A stretch of DNA of 64,000 nucleotides from Bin5 sp022821545 (GCA_963664085.2 CAXXLO010000002.1:4774001-4838000), one strand, 5' to 3'. Counted from the stretch's first letter, positions 35,746-47,306 are shown. A program made the numbers and translations. Notes: generated by a model not told the origin, from the sequence alone.

Positions 35746-36570
35746 ATGACTCTTTCTCTTTCTGTGCGCGTTGCCGAAAGCTTCAGCAACAAGCGGGAAA
35801 GCGCCATTCCTCTGGAGGAGTTGGCGCGCATCGCCGCCGCCGCAGGCTACGAGGCCCTCTGTATGCGGGCATCGGTCGTCGGTGTCCACAGCCCCGCGGG
35901 GACGGCCGCACGCGTAAAGCGTACGGTAAACCAGCACGGTCTGACCATCTCGATGGTAACCGCCGATTTTCCCGTACCGGAAAACAGCGCCGAAGGTCCC
36001 AACAGTCTGCGGCGCATTACCCCTTCCCTTGACCTGGCCGAAGCGTTGGGAGCGGACTTGATCCGAATCTGCATGAAGACGGAGGAGGACATTGTTCATG
36101 CCAGGCGGGCGGCCGATGAGGCCCGCGAGCGGGGTATCCGCCTGGCCCATCAGAGCCACACGCGCAGCCTCTTCGAGACCGTGGAGGGTTCGGTGGCCGT
36201 GCTGAAAGAGGTCGGCAGGCCCAATTTCGGCATCATTTATGAGCCCGCCAATCTTGCCCTCTGCGGCCAGGCCTACGGTGAGGACACTCTGCGCGCCTTT
36301 CAGCCCTGGCTCTTCAACGTCTATCTGCAGAACCACACGCCCGAGCCGGACGGACTCCAGCCGATGGATACGTGGACGCGAGGAAAAGTCATGTCCACTC
36401 TGCGCCCGTTGGATGCGCCGGGAGGAATCGACTTCGCTGCCATTTTCGACGGCTTGCGAACAATTGGATACGACGGCTGCGTGACAATGCATCAGGCCTT
36501 TGGCGGGGACATGACCCCCGCAGAGGCGACAAGGCGTACGGCAACCTTTCTGGGAGGGCTGATGGCGTAA
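35746..36570 (+). CDS. Sugar phosphate isomerase/epimerase-like TIM-barrel protein (AP_endonuc_2 family)
   Basis: A 274-residue single-domain xylose-isomerase-like barrel. Metal and substrate motifs include GADLIRICM, IRLAHQSH, NFGIIYEPANLALCGQ (Glu) and the C-terminal GYDGCVTMHQAFGG. Family members isomerise or epimerise sugars, inositols or hydroxypyruvate; the substrate here is open. Translation probably starts on a leaderless mRNA (see the TATACT box). gdhA follows 50-odd bases downstream on the same strand. Confidence 0.8.
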   Translation: MTLSLSVRVAESFSNKRESAIPLEELARIAAAAGYEALCMRASVVGVHSPAGTAARVKRTVNQHGLTISMVTADFPVPENSAEGPNSLRRITPSLDLAEALGADLIRICMKTEEDIVHARRAADEARERGIRLAHQSHTRSLFETVEGSVAVLKEVGRPNFGIIYEPANLALCGQAYGEDTLRAFQPWLFNVYLQNHTPEPDGLQPMDTWTRGKVMSTLRPLDAPGGIDFAAIFDGLRTIGYDGCVTMHQAFGGDMTPAEATRRTATFLGGLMA

Positions 36571-36622
36571 ACGCGGCTCGCGCCCTCCAGTGAATGAGCC
36601 CTGCTCACATAACCGGGAATTC

Positions 36623-37951
36623 ATGGTCGCTTCTATGCAGCATCCTCCTTCCACCACCCAAACAACAGATATGGAATCTGCGCACGGGCGCCCGCCCGCG
36701 TTTCAACGCGCCAGCGCATTCTCAGTGGCCCAAGAGCAGCTGACACGCGTCGCCAACGCCATGGACCTTGACGACGATATGCGCGCATATCTGAAGATGC
36801 CGCGCCGGGAACTGGTCGTCCACTTTCCGGTGGTAATGGATGATGACTCGATTCGAATCTTCACCGGCTTTCGCGTGCATCACAACACAGCGCTGGGGCC
36901 CACGAAGGGGGGCATTCGTTACCACCCGGATGTGACGCTGGACGAATCACGGGCGCTGGCCATGTGGATGACGTGGAAATGCGCGCTCATGAATCTGCCC
37001 TATGGCGGCGCCAAGGGCGGCGTCATCGTAAACCCGAAGGAGCTTTCCGAGAAGGAACTGCAGGCGATGACCCGGCGCTATACCACGGAAATCAGTCTCT
37101 TCATCGGCCCGGAGATGGACATTCCCGCCCCGGATGTGGGCACGAATGCGCAGGTAATGGCCTGGATCATGGACACCTATTCCATGCACAGAGGCTACTC
37201 TGTACCGGCTGTCACGACCGGCAAGCCTCTCGCCGTCGGCGGCTCTGCCGGCAGGGAATACGCTACCGGCCTGGGCATTACCTACATAACCAGGGCCATG
37301 CTGCGACGCCGCATAGGACTTGACATAGAGGATGCAACGGTTGCGATTCAGGGGTTCGGGAACGTAGGCAGTTGGACGGCGCGCTCGATGCACGAACGGG
37401 GAGCGAAGATCGTGGCCGTCAGCGACGTGGGCGGCGCGGTCTATGATGAAAGGGGGCTGGACCCGCGCCATCTGAAGCATTACGCCGAAGAGACTGGGAC
37501 GGTCGTCGGATACCCCCGCTCGGACACGATGACGAATGAAGAACTGCTGGCGTTGAAGGTTGATGTGCTGGTTCCGGCCGCCCTGGAAGGACAGATCACC
37601 AGCGAAAACGCAGACAAAATCAACGCCCGGGTCATCGCCGAGGGAGCCAACGGACCGACGACGCCCGAAGCGGACCGCATCCTGGAAGACAAGGGCGTCC
37701 TGATTATCCCCGATATTCTATGTAATGCCGGGGGTGTGGTCGTCAGTTACTTCGAATGGGTGCAGGACTTGCAGGCCTTCTCCTGGGACGAGAGTGAGAT
37801 TCGCAACCAGATGAAGCGCAAACTTCTGGACAATCTGGACGAAGTGCTGGCCATCACAATTCAGACCAACCAGGACCTGAGGACGGCGGCATACACCATC
37901 GCTATCCAGCGCATTGTTGATGCGGTAAAGTACCGGGGCATCTATCCGTAA
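36623..37951 (+). CDS. gdhA: Glu/Leu/Phe/Val-type dehydrogenase (glutamate dehydrogenase)
   Basis: Oxidatively deaminates glutamate to 2-oxoglutarate, or the reverse. About 443 residues from ATG 36623; GTG 36590 and ATG 36635 are also open, and no strong ribosome-binding site decides. The N-terminal domain has the substrate segment GPTKGGIRYHP and catalytic lysines in MTWKCALMNLPYGGAKGGV. The Rossmann domain has GFGNVGSWTA, then NGPTTPEAD and DILCNAGGVVVSYFEWVQ. Leucine dehydrogenase is shorter, so glutamate is the likely substrate. Confidence 0.92.
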   Translation: MVASMQHPPSTTQTTDMESAHGRPPAFQRASAFSVAQEQLTRVANAMDLDDDMRAYLKMPRRELVVHFPVVMDDDSIRIFTGFRVHHNTALGPTKGGIRYHPDVTLDESRALAMWMTWKCALMNLPYGGAKGGVIVNPKELSEKELQAMTRRYTTEISLFIGPEMDIPAPDVGTNAQVMAWIMDTYSMHRGYSVPAVTTGKPLAVGGSAGREYATGLGITYITRAMLRRRIGLDIEDATVAIQGFGNVGSWTARSMHERGAKIVAVSDVGGAVYDERGLDPRHLKHYAEETGTVVGYPRSDTMTNEELLALKVDVLVPAALEGQITSENADKINARVIAEGANGPTTPEADRILEDKGVLIIPDILCNAGGVVVSYFEWVQDLQAFSWDESEIRNQMKRKLLDNLDEVLAITIQTNQDLRTAAYTIAIQRIVDAVKYRGIYP

Positions 37952-37964
37952 TCTGTCTTAACAT

Positions 37965-37977
37965 GCGAATCGTTCGC
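37965..37977. other. Small hairpin after gdhA
   Basis: GCGAA-TCG-TTCGC forms a 5-bp stem 14 bases after the gdhA stop, in the gap before the convergent ruvX. No T-run, so terminator status is weak. Confidence 0.3.
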
Positions 37978-38041
37978 AGCCGGCGACTGTACGGTTCTTG
38001 AGGGAAAGCGACTGACATACCATCAGACTCGCGAGATTTGA

Positions 38042-38506
38042 CTATGAGCAGGCCCTCTGATCATCCAGATAGCTGCGCAAAATCACCGCCGCGGCCACTG
38101 CGTCCTGCCCGGCCGGGTGCGCTCCTTCTTCGGCGATCCACTCGTCGGCGGCAAAGCTGCTGAGACGCTCATCCCAGAAGACAAGTGGCGCCTCCTTGCC
38201 GCGCATGTTGCGCAGCGCCCGCGTGAAGCGTCCTGCCCAGTTGCGGACCTTGCGGGCTTGCGGGCCTTCGCTGCCATCTATGTTGTAGGGCAGCCCGCAC
38301 ACGATCAGTACGGCCTCCTCCTCTGCAAGGATCTGGGCGAGGGCATCGAAGTCGCTGCGGCGGTTGCGCCGGCGCAGAGTCCGGAGCGGACGCACGGTCA
38401 GACGCAGCGGATCGCAGGCGGCAACCCCGATGCGGGCGTCGCCCACGTCCAGGGCAATGATCTTGCCCGGCGGCTCTGAATTCTTGCGGTGAATGTGGAG
38501 GGTCAT
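38042..38506 (-). CDS. ruvX: Putative pre-16S rRNA nuclease / Holliday junction resolvase-like YqgF
   Basis: A 154-residue RNase-H-fold protein. Motif 1 ALDVGDARIGVA carries the first catalytic Asp, CGLPYNIDGSEGPQA is the conserved glycine loop, FWDERLSSFAA carries the Glu, and AGQDAVAAAVIL supplies the last Asp. The family processes the 5' end of 16S rRNA. ATG 38506 has GGAG close upstream; a TTG at 38515 is also open. It follows the baseplate-J-like gene on the same strand. Confidence 0.92.
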   Translation of the reverse strand: MTLHIHRKNSEPPGKIIALDVGDARIGVAACDPLRLTVRPLRTLRRRNRRSDFDALAQILAEEEAVLIVCGLPYNIDGSEGPQARKVRNWAGRFTRALRNMRGKEAPLVFWDERLSSFAADEWIAEEGAHPAGQDAVAAAVILRSYLDDQRACS

Positions 38507-38519
38507 CGGCTCCAAGAGG

Positions 38520-40121
38520 CTACTGCCTGCTGCGGGCGGCTTCGCTCAACTCGACCCGGACCTGGATGCGTCTGGCGATCCGGGGGAGCGTGCCGAACCA
38601 GGCGGGATCCTGGTAGAACTCCGGCTCTCTGGCCAGCAGCCACTCTTCGTGCAGCTTGCGGGCCGCTTCTTCAGTGTTCAGACCGGTCACGGCGCGGCTA
38701 ACGGCTCTCACGTCGATAGGGATGACGTAGTTCCCGCTCGCGGTCATGGAGTAACGCAGCGTGCGCCCGGTTACGACCGTATTTGGCTCGACCGTAAACT
38801 TGATCGATTCGGCCACCAGCTGGCCGCGTTCCGGCACTTCGCTGCGCAGCGCCGCCATGGCCGCCTCTTCGGATTCTGTCCGGTTGATCACGCTCCCCTG
38901 GATCAGCACTCGGAGGGTGAGGTTTAGCTCGTCGGCGGGTTCATCGTTGAACTGGTCGAAAAACTGGGCGGTAATCCAGGTCAGGATGGTATCTTCGGGC
39001 ATCCACTCGTCCGGGCCCAGCTCCGTCGACAGCCTCTCATGGGCCACCTCCCGAACGCCGGTGTAAACCTGGTCGAGCAGCCTGTCTCTGTCCGCCTGCG
39101 TGACCAGGCGTATGCGGGCATTGGCGCCCCCCGTAGTGGCTTCCGGATTCGTCACGCGCACGCGCGTGCGCAAGCCACCGGCGACCGTGGTGATTCTGTT
39201 ACTGGGTACATTGCCCAGGATTCCCGGCTCAGTTGCTTCGATTTCAACTTCGGCCTGTGTACCCAGCGGGCCGGCGATTTCAAGGTCCTCCAGGATCCGG
39301 AAATCAACATCGTCACCAGTGCTGGTGGAGACGATCGTGCCCGCAGGGATGCGTACCGTGCCGTTGGTTTGGTTCGTAAAGACGACCCTTCCAGTGGCAA
39401 GGTCTACCTCAGACCATCCGCTGCCCGTCGTAGATACCGTGCCTGTTGCCTCCACGGTCGTCTCAATCAAGCGCGCCGACAGCAGCCCTTGCTCCAAATC
39501 AGATACTTCGACCTGTGGATCGGCAGTCAGTACTAAGGTCGTTTCAAGGGCCCGCTGTCCCGGCACAAGCGTAACTGTGGCCGCGGGCAGCACGAAGTAG
39601 ACGAAACCTCCCAGAAATGCGGCCAGGAAGATGCCTACAAAAGTGTAACCGGCGAGCTGAAACCATTGCGGGGTCGAACTTTGATAGCGCCGGGTGGCGC
39701 GGACGCGGCGTTTGCGGACGCGATCAAGGCGGGGACGCGCTGCCAGCTTCGGATCGATCGACCCATTACGCTTGCGCCAGTGAGGCGGCTCCGGCAGCCA
39801 TGTGCCGGGCCGGTTGGACTCGATTGCGGGAGCGGGGCCGCCCTTGCCCCAGCGGCGCAGTCGCACGGCCGCTTCGCTGCCAAATACGGGAATGCCCAAC
39901 CGTGCGGCGTTCTTGCGAATGGTTGGGTCCCTTGTTACCAGCGCCAAATGCTGGCCCAGGAACTGAGACTGGCGTTGGAGCAGCCGTAGCCGCGGCAAGC
40001 TTTCCAACTGCGCGCAGCCGCGGGGCAGGACCAGGGCCACCGCCCCGCGCCCCACGCGCGTCACCTCCTGGCGCAACGCTTCGATTCGAATGTCAGGGCT
40101 AACGTTCAGGAACTCTGCCAC
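38520..40121 (-). CDS. Baseplate J/gp47-like single-pass membrane protein of unknown role
   Basis: A 533-residue protein. The N-terminal ~130 residues form a cytoplasmic domain with strands and helices (GRGAVALVLPRG, LALVTRDPTIRKNAARLGIPVFGS), then a basic stretch, and one membrane helix at about residues 153-180 (FVGIFLAAFLGGFVYFVLP). The exported part is beta-rich (GWSEVDLATGRVVFTNQTNGTVRIPAGTIV) and resembles domains labelled baseplate J-like in Chloroflexota genomes. No phage genes surround it; neighbours are alaS and ruvX. I infer a cell-surface or envelope protein. Function unknown. Confidence 0.6.
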   Translation of the reverse strand: MAEFLNVSPDIRIEALRQEVTRVGRGAVALVLPRGCAQLESLPRLRLLQRQSQFLGQHLALVTRDPTIRKNAARLGIPVFGSEAAVRLRRWGKGGPAPAIESNRPGTWLPEPPHWRKRNGSIDPKLAARPRLDRVRKRRVRATRRYQSSTPQWFQLAGYTFVGIFLAAFLGGFVYFVLPAATVTLVPGQRALETTLVLTADPQVEVSDLEQGLLSARLIETTVEATGTVSTTGSGWSEVDLATGRVVFTNQTNGTVRIPAGTIVSTSTGDDVDFRILEDLEIAGPLGTQAEVEIEATEPGILGNVPSNRITTVAGGLRTRVRVTNPEATTGGANARIRLVTQADRDRLLDQVYTGVREVAHERLSTELGPDEWMPEDTILTWITAQFFDQFNDEPADELNLTLRVLIQGSVINRTESEEAAMAALRSEVPERGQLVAESIKFTVEPNTVVTGRTLRYSMTASGNYVIPIDVRAVSRAVTGLNTEEAARKLHEEWLLAREPEFYQDPAWFGTLPRIARRIQVRVELSEAARSRQ

Positions 40122-40182
40122 TGGTTTGACCCGGTCCGGGCGTCAGGTTGCCCGTAGTCGATGCACGGGGCCTTTGCGCCCA

Positions 40183-42882
<2,700 letters not shown>

Positions 42883-42972
42883 CGGATCCCTCGCCTCGTT
42901 TCTGCCTGCCGTTTGCGTGGTCCCGTGGGCGCCGGTCACCCTCTGTGCCGAAGACCAGGCAAACTGCTGTCG

Positions 42973-42978
42973 ATTGTA
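42973..42978 (-). promoter_or_regulatory. -10-like TACAAT for alaS
   Basis: On the minus strand TACAAT lies about 90 bases ahead of the alaS ATG. The palindrome at 42993-43004 sits immediately upstream, near where a -35 would be. Confidence 0.4.
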
Positions 42979-42992
42979 GCAAATCAGAGGCC

Positions 42993-43004
42993 GTTTCGCG
43001 AAAC
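42993..43004. promoter_or_regulatory. 12-bp palindrome between alaS and the ABC exporter
   Basis: GTTTCGCGAAAC is a perfect palindrome with central CG. A related half (CCGTTTCGCG) recurs at 43049-43057 inside the opposite promoter. Possible repressor sites. Confidence 0.4.
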
Positions 43005-43035
43005 CACAGCGCTCACAGTTCTCATCTCCACTTTC

Positions 43036-43065
43036 TTGGTATTGTGTCCGTTTCGCGTTGATAAT
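43036..43065 (+). promoter_or_regulatory. Promoter candidate for the ABC-2 exporter operon
   Basis: -35 TTGGTA (43036-43041), 18-bp spacer, -10 GATAAT (43060-43065); the transcript would have a ~90-nt leader before ATG 43162. Confidence 0.45.
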
Positions 43066-43161
43066 GGCACGACCACGGGCGGCGGATTGGGTCGCGGCGC
43101 CTTACGAGTCGGCTCGCTGAGTTCCCGCTGCGCGAACTGTTTTTGCGATGGACTCCTGGCA

Positions 43162-44148
43162 ATGAATGCAATTTCGGTACGCAATCTGCACAAGACCTTT
43201 CAGACGAAACGCAAGGCCGCCGGTCTGCGCGGGAGTCTGCGCGCGCTCTGGAAGCCGGCATTTCAAGACGTCGAGGCGGTACGAGGCATCTCCTTTGAAA
43301 TGGGGGCAGGGGAGCTGTTGGGATTTATCGGCCCCAATGGCGCCGGCAAGTCGACCACCATCAAGATTCTGACCGGCATTCTGCACCCCAGCAGCGGCGA
43401 GGCCGCGGTACTTGGCTATGTGCCGTGGCAGGAACGCCAGGCCCTTGCCTTTCAGATCGGCTCCGTCTTCGGACAACGCCCTCAGCTCTGGTATCACCTG
43501 CCGGCTGTGGATACCTTCTACCTCTTCGGCAAGATCTACGAACTTGATGACGGTTCGCTGAAGCGGCGTATCTCCTTCCTGGCGGAAGCCTTTGAAATCG
43601 AGGAGCTGTTGGAGACACCGGTTCGAAAGCTCTCCCTCGGCCAGCGCATGCGTTGCGAGGTTGCCGCCTCACTTCTGCATAAGCCGCGCGTTCTCCTTCT
43701 GGACGAGCCATCCATCGGTCTCGACGTGGTCGCCAAGCAGCGCCTCCGCATGACGATCCAGCGCATGAACGAGCTGGAGGGCGTGGGCGTACTGTTGACG
43801 AGCCACGATGCCGGTGACATTGAAACACTCTGCCGGCGCGTGATCATCGTCAACCACGGCGAGATCGTCTATCGCGACAAGGTATCAGCCCTCAAGCGGC
43901 GATACCTGACCGTCAAGACTGTCGATGTGCGCTACAACGAGCAACTGGCCCCGGACTTCAGCCTGCCCGGTGTGGAGATGCTGAAGGTGGGGCGATATGG
44001 AGCAAAAATGCGTTTTGACACCCGCATCACGCCGGTTGAGCCGGTGATCAGCGGGTTGGCCGCCTCAGGCAGCTTGGCCGACGTAACCGTTTCGGAACCC
44101 TCGCTCGAGGATGTAATCAGCGCCATCTATGCGCGCACGGAGGCCTGA
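43162..44148 (+). CDS. ABC-2-type exporter ATP-binding protein
   Basis: A 328-residue ATPase from ATG 43162; the open frame upstream is probably leader. Walker A GPNGAGKST, an unusual signature LSLGQRMRCE, Walker B VLLLDEPSIGLDV and switch His LTSHDAGD are visible. A ~90-residue C-terminal domain follows, as in DrrA/NatA-type drug or polysaccharide exporters. The two permeases follow immediately (2-nt and 3-nt gaps), giving a three-gene heteromeric exporter. Substrate unknown; the COG4586-type ATPases pair with COG4587/COG3694 permeases like these. Confidence 0.92.
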   Translation: MNAISVRNLHKTFQTKRKAAGLRGSLRALWKPAFQDVEAVRGISFEMGAGELLGFIGPNGAGKSTTIKILTGILHPSSGEAAVLGYVPWQERQALAFQIGSVFGQRPQLWYHLPAVDTFYLFGKIYELDDGSLKRRISFLAEAFEIEELLETPVRKLSLGQRMRCEVAASLLHKPRVLLLDEPSIGLDVVAKQRLRMTIQRMNELEGVGVLLTSHDAGDIETLCRRVIIVNHGEIVYRDKVSALKRRYLTVKTVDVRYNEQLAPDFSLPGVEMLKVGRYGAKMRFDTRITPVEPVISGLAASGSLADVTVSEPSLEDVISAIYARTEA

Positions 44149-44150
44149 AA

Positions 44151-45005
44151 ATGCGCAGCAGGCAGGCAAATGTCCTCTATCCGGAGGGTCGCGTGAGGGA
44201 TCCTTCGGCGGCGGCAGTCGCAGGCAAATACTGGGCCATCTTTCGTACGCAGCTGTTGAACAGCCTCGCCTACCCGATCGACCTGCTGGGACGCAGTCTG
44301 CTAATCATTCTCTTCATGTGGATCTTCATGAACCTGTGGCGGGTCACTTACGGCGCGACGGGAGCGCGCTCGATTGCCGGACTGACGTTGGCGGACACGA
44401 TGTGGTACCTGATGATGGCCGAGGCCGTGATGCTGAGCAAGCGGGACCTTTCCGAGACAATCTCGGAGCAGGTGAAGGACGGCAGCGTCGCCTACCTGCT
44501 CAACAAGCCGTTCAACTTCATCCTCTACCATTTCGCCGCCGGCCTTGGTGGCAGCGTCCTTGCATTCGGCGGCAACCTCATTATCGGCACTGCGGTCGTC
44601 TGGCTGATGGTGGGTCCTCCGCCGGGAATAACGGGTTGGATATTCGCCGGCGCTGCCGTGGCACTCTCCTGGCTGCTGGACTTCTGCTTTTCCGCGCTGA
44701 TCGGCCTGAGCGCGTTCGTTGTGGAGGAAACCAACGCCTTTCGCTGGATCTACCAGAAGTTTCTGCTGCTGCTGGGAGGGGTGCTGATCCCGCTCGACTT
44801 CTTCCCGGCCTGGTTGCAGACGGTCTCGCTCAACCTGCCGTTCGCCTGGATCATATACGGTCCCGCCCGTCTGTTCGTGGACCCCAGCCTGGCGCGCCTG
44901 GGCCACGTCTTTCTGCAACAGGGAATCTGGCTGGCGGTTGTCGGCGGCATAGTCTGGTTCATCTACCGCCGGGCCGCGGCGCGGCTGGTGATAAACGGGG
45001 GCTGA
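44151..45005 (+). CDS. ABC-2 family permease (COG4587-like)
   Basis: A 284-residue inner-membrane protein with six hydrophobic segments, beginning after a ~25-residue polar N-terminus (YWAIFRTQLLNSLAYPIDLLGRSLLII). The cytoplasmic loop SKRDLSETISEQVKDGSVAYLLNKP is typical of the DUF990-type ABC-2 half-permeases. It starts two bases after the ATPase stop, indicating coupling. Acts as one half of the exporter pore. Confidence 0.85.
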   Translation: MRSRQANVLYPEGRVRDPSAAAVAGKYWAIFRTQLLNSLAYPIDLLGRSLLIILFMWIFMNLWRVTYGATGARSIAGLTLADTMWYLMMAEAVMLSKRDLSETISEQVKDGSVAYLLNKPFNFILYHFAAGLGGSVLAFGGNLIIGTAVVWLMVGPPPGITGWIFAGAAVALSWLLDFCFSALIGLSAFVVEETNAFRWIYQKFLLLLGGVLIPLDFFPAWLQTVSLNLPFAWIIYGPARLFVDPSLARLGHVFLQQGIWLAVVGGIVWFIYRRAAARLVINGG

Positions 45006-45008
45006 ACC

Positions 45009-45806
45009 ATGGGCAGCCATCTTGCCTTTGTGCTGGCTTTGTGGAGGACGAACCTTCTCAGCGCAATGGAATACCGGGTCTCGTTCCTGACGCAGGTGGT
45101 GGGAATGATGCTCAACAACGCCATCTATTTCGTCTTCTGGATCATATTCTTCGCCCGCTTCGAGGAGATAAACGGCTGGGATCTGGTGGACATGCTCTTT
45201 CTGTTCGGCGTCGTCGCGACCGGTTTCGGGGCCGGCACCTATCTCTTCGGCAATGCCGTCCGACTGTCGTCGCTGATCGCCAGCGGGCAGATGGACTACT
45301 ATCTGTCGCTGCCCCGACCGGTGTTACTGCACGCGCTGGCCAGCCGCAGCAACGCATCTTCTGCCGGAGATTTCATGTATGGCCTGTTAAGCTTTGGCGC
45401 CGCAGTCATCTTTTCCGGTACGTTCAACGGCTTGATGCTTTTGCGTTTTGCCTTGGGCTGTCTGGCTTCAATAGCCGTACTCATCTCCTTTCTGGTCCTG
45501 GTACAGAGCCTTACCTTCTGGATAGGCAACACAAACCTGCTGACGACCAATGCGTTCAACGCCATCGTCACATTTTCGTTGTACCCGATCACGCTCTTTG
45601 ACGGAACGGCCAAGCTGCTCCTGTTCACGCTGATTCCGGCAGCCTTCATCGGCGCGCTGCCCGCCGAATTTGTACGCAGATTTGATCTGTTGCAGCTGGC
45701 CCAGATCTGCGCCGGCGGGGGGATCTTTCTCTTTCTGTCCGTCTTCGTTTTCTACCGCGGCCTGCGCCGCTACGAGAGCGGCAACGCGATACAGGTGCGC
45801 ATGTAG
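45009..45806 (+). CDS. ABC-2 family permease (COG3694-like)
   Basis: A 265-residue polytopic partner permease (about six helices). The segment LIASGQMDYYLSLPRPVLLHALASR matches the loop of the COG3694 family in position and style. It starts three bases after the previous stop and closes the operon. With the two upstream genes it forms an ATP-driven exporter of unknown cargo. Confidence 0.85.
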   Translation: MGSHLAFVLALWRTNLLSAMEYRVSFLTQVVGMMLNNAIYFVFWIIFFARFEEINGWDLVDMLFLFGVVATGFGAGTYLFGNAVRLSSLIASGQMDYYLSLPRPVLLHALASRSNASSAGDFMYGLLSFGAAVIFSGTFNGLMLLRFALGCLASIAVLISFLVLVQSLTFWIGNTNLLTTNAFNAIVTFSLYPITLFDGTAKLLLFTLIPAAFIGALPAEFVRRFDLLQLAQICAGGGIFLFLSVFVFYRGLRRYESGNAIQVRM

Positions 45807-45933
45807 GCTGGCCTCGACCTGTCCCCGTGCAGGCAGACCTTCGCATTAACGCCCGATTTTCGTTGCCGAAGGTCATCTTTGCCAGCCCTGATCCAACGGC
45901 AGTTGGGAGAGATTCCGGTTCGCCTGCACTTTG

Positions 45934-45945
45934 GCAAACGTTTGC
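45934..45945. promoter_or_regulatory. 12-bp palindromic operator candidate
   Basis: GCAAACGTTTGC is a perfect palindrome with the central CG common in LacI-family operators. It overlaps the -35-like TTGCTC (45942-45947) of the promoter for the zinc-ribbon gene and M42 cluster. Confidence 0.45.
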
Positions 45946-45970
45946 TCACGCCCCCCAACTGTGTTAGCAT
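45942..45970 (+). promoter_or_regulatory. Promoter candidate for zinc-ribbon gene and M42 peptidase operon
   Basis: TTGCTC, 17-bp spacer, TAGCAT. The leader to ATG 46012 would be about 35 nt and includes GGGGA eight bases before the start. Confidence 0.4.
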
Positions 45971-46011
45971 GAACCAGGCCATTCTCGACCATATTGACAC
46001 GGGGAAGCCGT

Positions 46012-46224
46012 ATGTCCGACTGCATTGAATGCGGAACCTGGAATCCCGACGATAAGGAAGTCTGCTGGCGCTGCCAGACCGTTTTGCCGCGACCGGTAGA
46101 AAAAAAGCCTAAGCGCCGGCTGATGATACTCGGCATGCCGGTTTGGGTCTGGATTGTGGTCGGGTTGATATTCGTCCTTCCTCTCTTTGGGCAGTGCGCG
46201 CAGCTTGGAGTCCCCGCCGGATAG
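46012..46224 (+). CDS. Small zinc-ribbon membrane protein
   Basis: A 70-residue protein. The N-terminus has two Cys pairs (CIECGTW and CWRCQT) forming a rubredoxin-like zinc ribbon. A basic stretch (EKKPKRR) and one membrane helix (PVWVWIVVGLIFVLPLF) follow. ATG 46012 has GGGGA at good spacing. Its stop overlaps the GTG of the first M42 peptidase gene by one base, so they are probably co-transcribed. Function unknown. Confidence 0.75.
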   Translation: MSDCIECGTWNPDDKEVCWRCQTVLPRPVEKKPKRRLMILGMPVWVWIVVGLIFVLPLFGQCAQLGVPAG

Positions 46225-47306
46225 TGAACAGCGACAGTCAGCCCCAGGGTTCAGACTGCTTCTCTCTGTTAAAGGAGTTAAGCGAGACTCCCGGCGTCAG
46301 CGGCCAGGAAGACCGGATTCGCGCCCGTGTCAGCGACCATCTGGCTCCCCTCGTTGATGAACTGCATACCGACACCCTAGGCAATCTCACAGGCCTAAAA
46401 CGCGGCAACGACTCGCCCGGCAAGCGGGTGATGCTCGCCGCGCACATGGACGAAATCGGCCTGATTGTTACTCGGTTGGAAGAGGGCTTTTTGCGCTTTG
46501 CGCCGGTCGGCGGCGTTGACGTCGGAGCATTGCCGGCGCAGGAAGTAACGGTTCACGGCCGCTCGGATTTGCCGGGATTGATCGCCAGCCGGCCGCCCCA
46601 CGTCCTTTCACACGAGGAGCGGGAAAAGCCCTTTGCACAAGCCGATCTGTTCATCGATGTCGGGCTGCCCGCCGGCGATCTGGCAGAATACATTTCGGTC
46701 GGGGACTTCATATCGATTCACCGCTGCGCCGGCCGGTTGGGTAACGGATATGCGTCGGGCAAAGCCTTCGACAATCGCGTGTCGGTCGTTGTGCTTTTGC
46801 AGGCGCTGCACATCCTGCAGCAACGCAGCTGCGCCTGGGACATTTTCGCCGTGGTGACGGTGCAGGAGGAGATCGGCCTGCGCGGGGCCAAGACCGCCGC
46901 GTTTCAGGTGGAACCGGATGTGGGTATCGCTCTTGATGTAACCTATGCCGAGCAGCAAGGCGCCGCCGCCGAGGAGGCCCTGCCGATGGGCGGCGGACCG
47001 GCCATCGGCTTGGGGCCAAACCTGCATCCCGTTTTGAGAAAGCTGCTGGTCGACACGGCCGAGCGCAACGAGATCCCCTTTACCAACGAAGTCTTGCCAG
47101 GGAACTCCGGCACCGACGCCTGGACGATGCAGGTGTCCCGGTCAGGCATCCCGACCGCGTTGATTTCAGTTCCGGTCCGCAACATGCACACGCCTGCCGA
47201 AACGGTCGCCTTGAAGGACATCGACCGCAGCGCGCGGCTGCTGGCCGAAACGATTTGCGAACTGCCGGACGAACTGTCCGCTCTGGCGCTCGACGACCGG
47301 GCATAA
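46224..47306 (+). CDS. M42 family metallo-aminopeptidase, copy 1
   Basis: A 360-residue cytosolic dinuclear-metal aminopeptidase (glutamyl aminopeptidase/endoglucanase M family). GTG 46224 overlaps the upstream stop (TAGTG). Metal ligands and the catalytic Glu are all visible: AAHMDEIG (His), GKAFDNR (Asp), TVQEEIGLRGA (Glu-Glu), ALDVT (Asp) and MHTPAE (His). Such enzymes assemble into large tetrahedral particles that trim peptides. First of three consecutive M42 genes. Confidence 0.92.
   Translation: MNSDSQPQGSDCFSLLKELSETPGVSGQEDRIRARVSDHLAPLVDELHTDTLGNLTGLKRGNDSPGKRVMLAAHMDEIGLIVTRLEEGFLRFAPVGGVDVGALPAQEVTVHGRSDLPGLIASRPPHVLSHEEREKPFAQADLFIDVGLPAGDLAEYISVGDFISIHRCAGRLGNGYASGKAFDNRVSVVVLLQALHILQQRSCAWDIFAVVTVQEEIGLRGAKTAAFQVEPDVGIALDVTYAEQQGAAAEEALPMGGGPAIGLGPNLHPVLRKLLVDTAERNEIPFTNEVLPGNSGTDAWTMQVSRSGIPTALISVPVRNMHTPAETVALKDIDRSARLLAETICELPDELSALALDDRA

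Noticed and set aside
38520..40121. Prophage or phage-tail-like system suggested by the baseplate-J-like protein
   Set aside because: No integrase, capsid, sheath, tube or lysis genes; neighbours are alaS and ruvX.
44129..45601. Long 490-codon frame overlapping the two ABC-2 permease genes
   Set aside because: Out-of-frame shadow: its product is Arg/Gly/Pro-rich without membrane segments, whereas the overlapping frames give clean membrane proteins spaced 2-3 nt apart.
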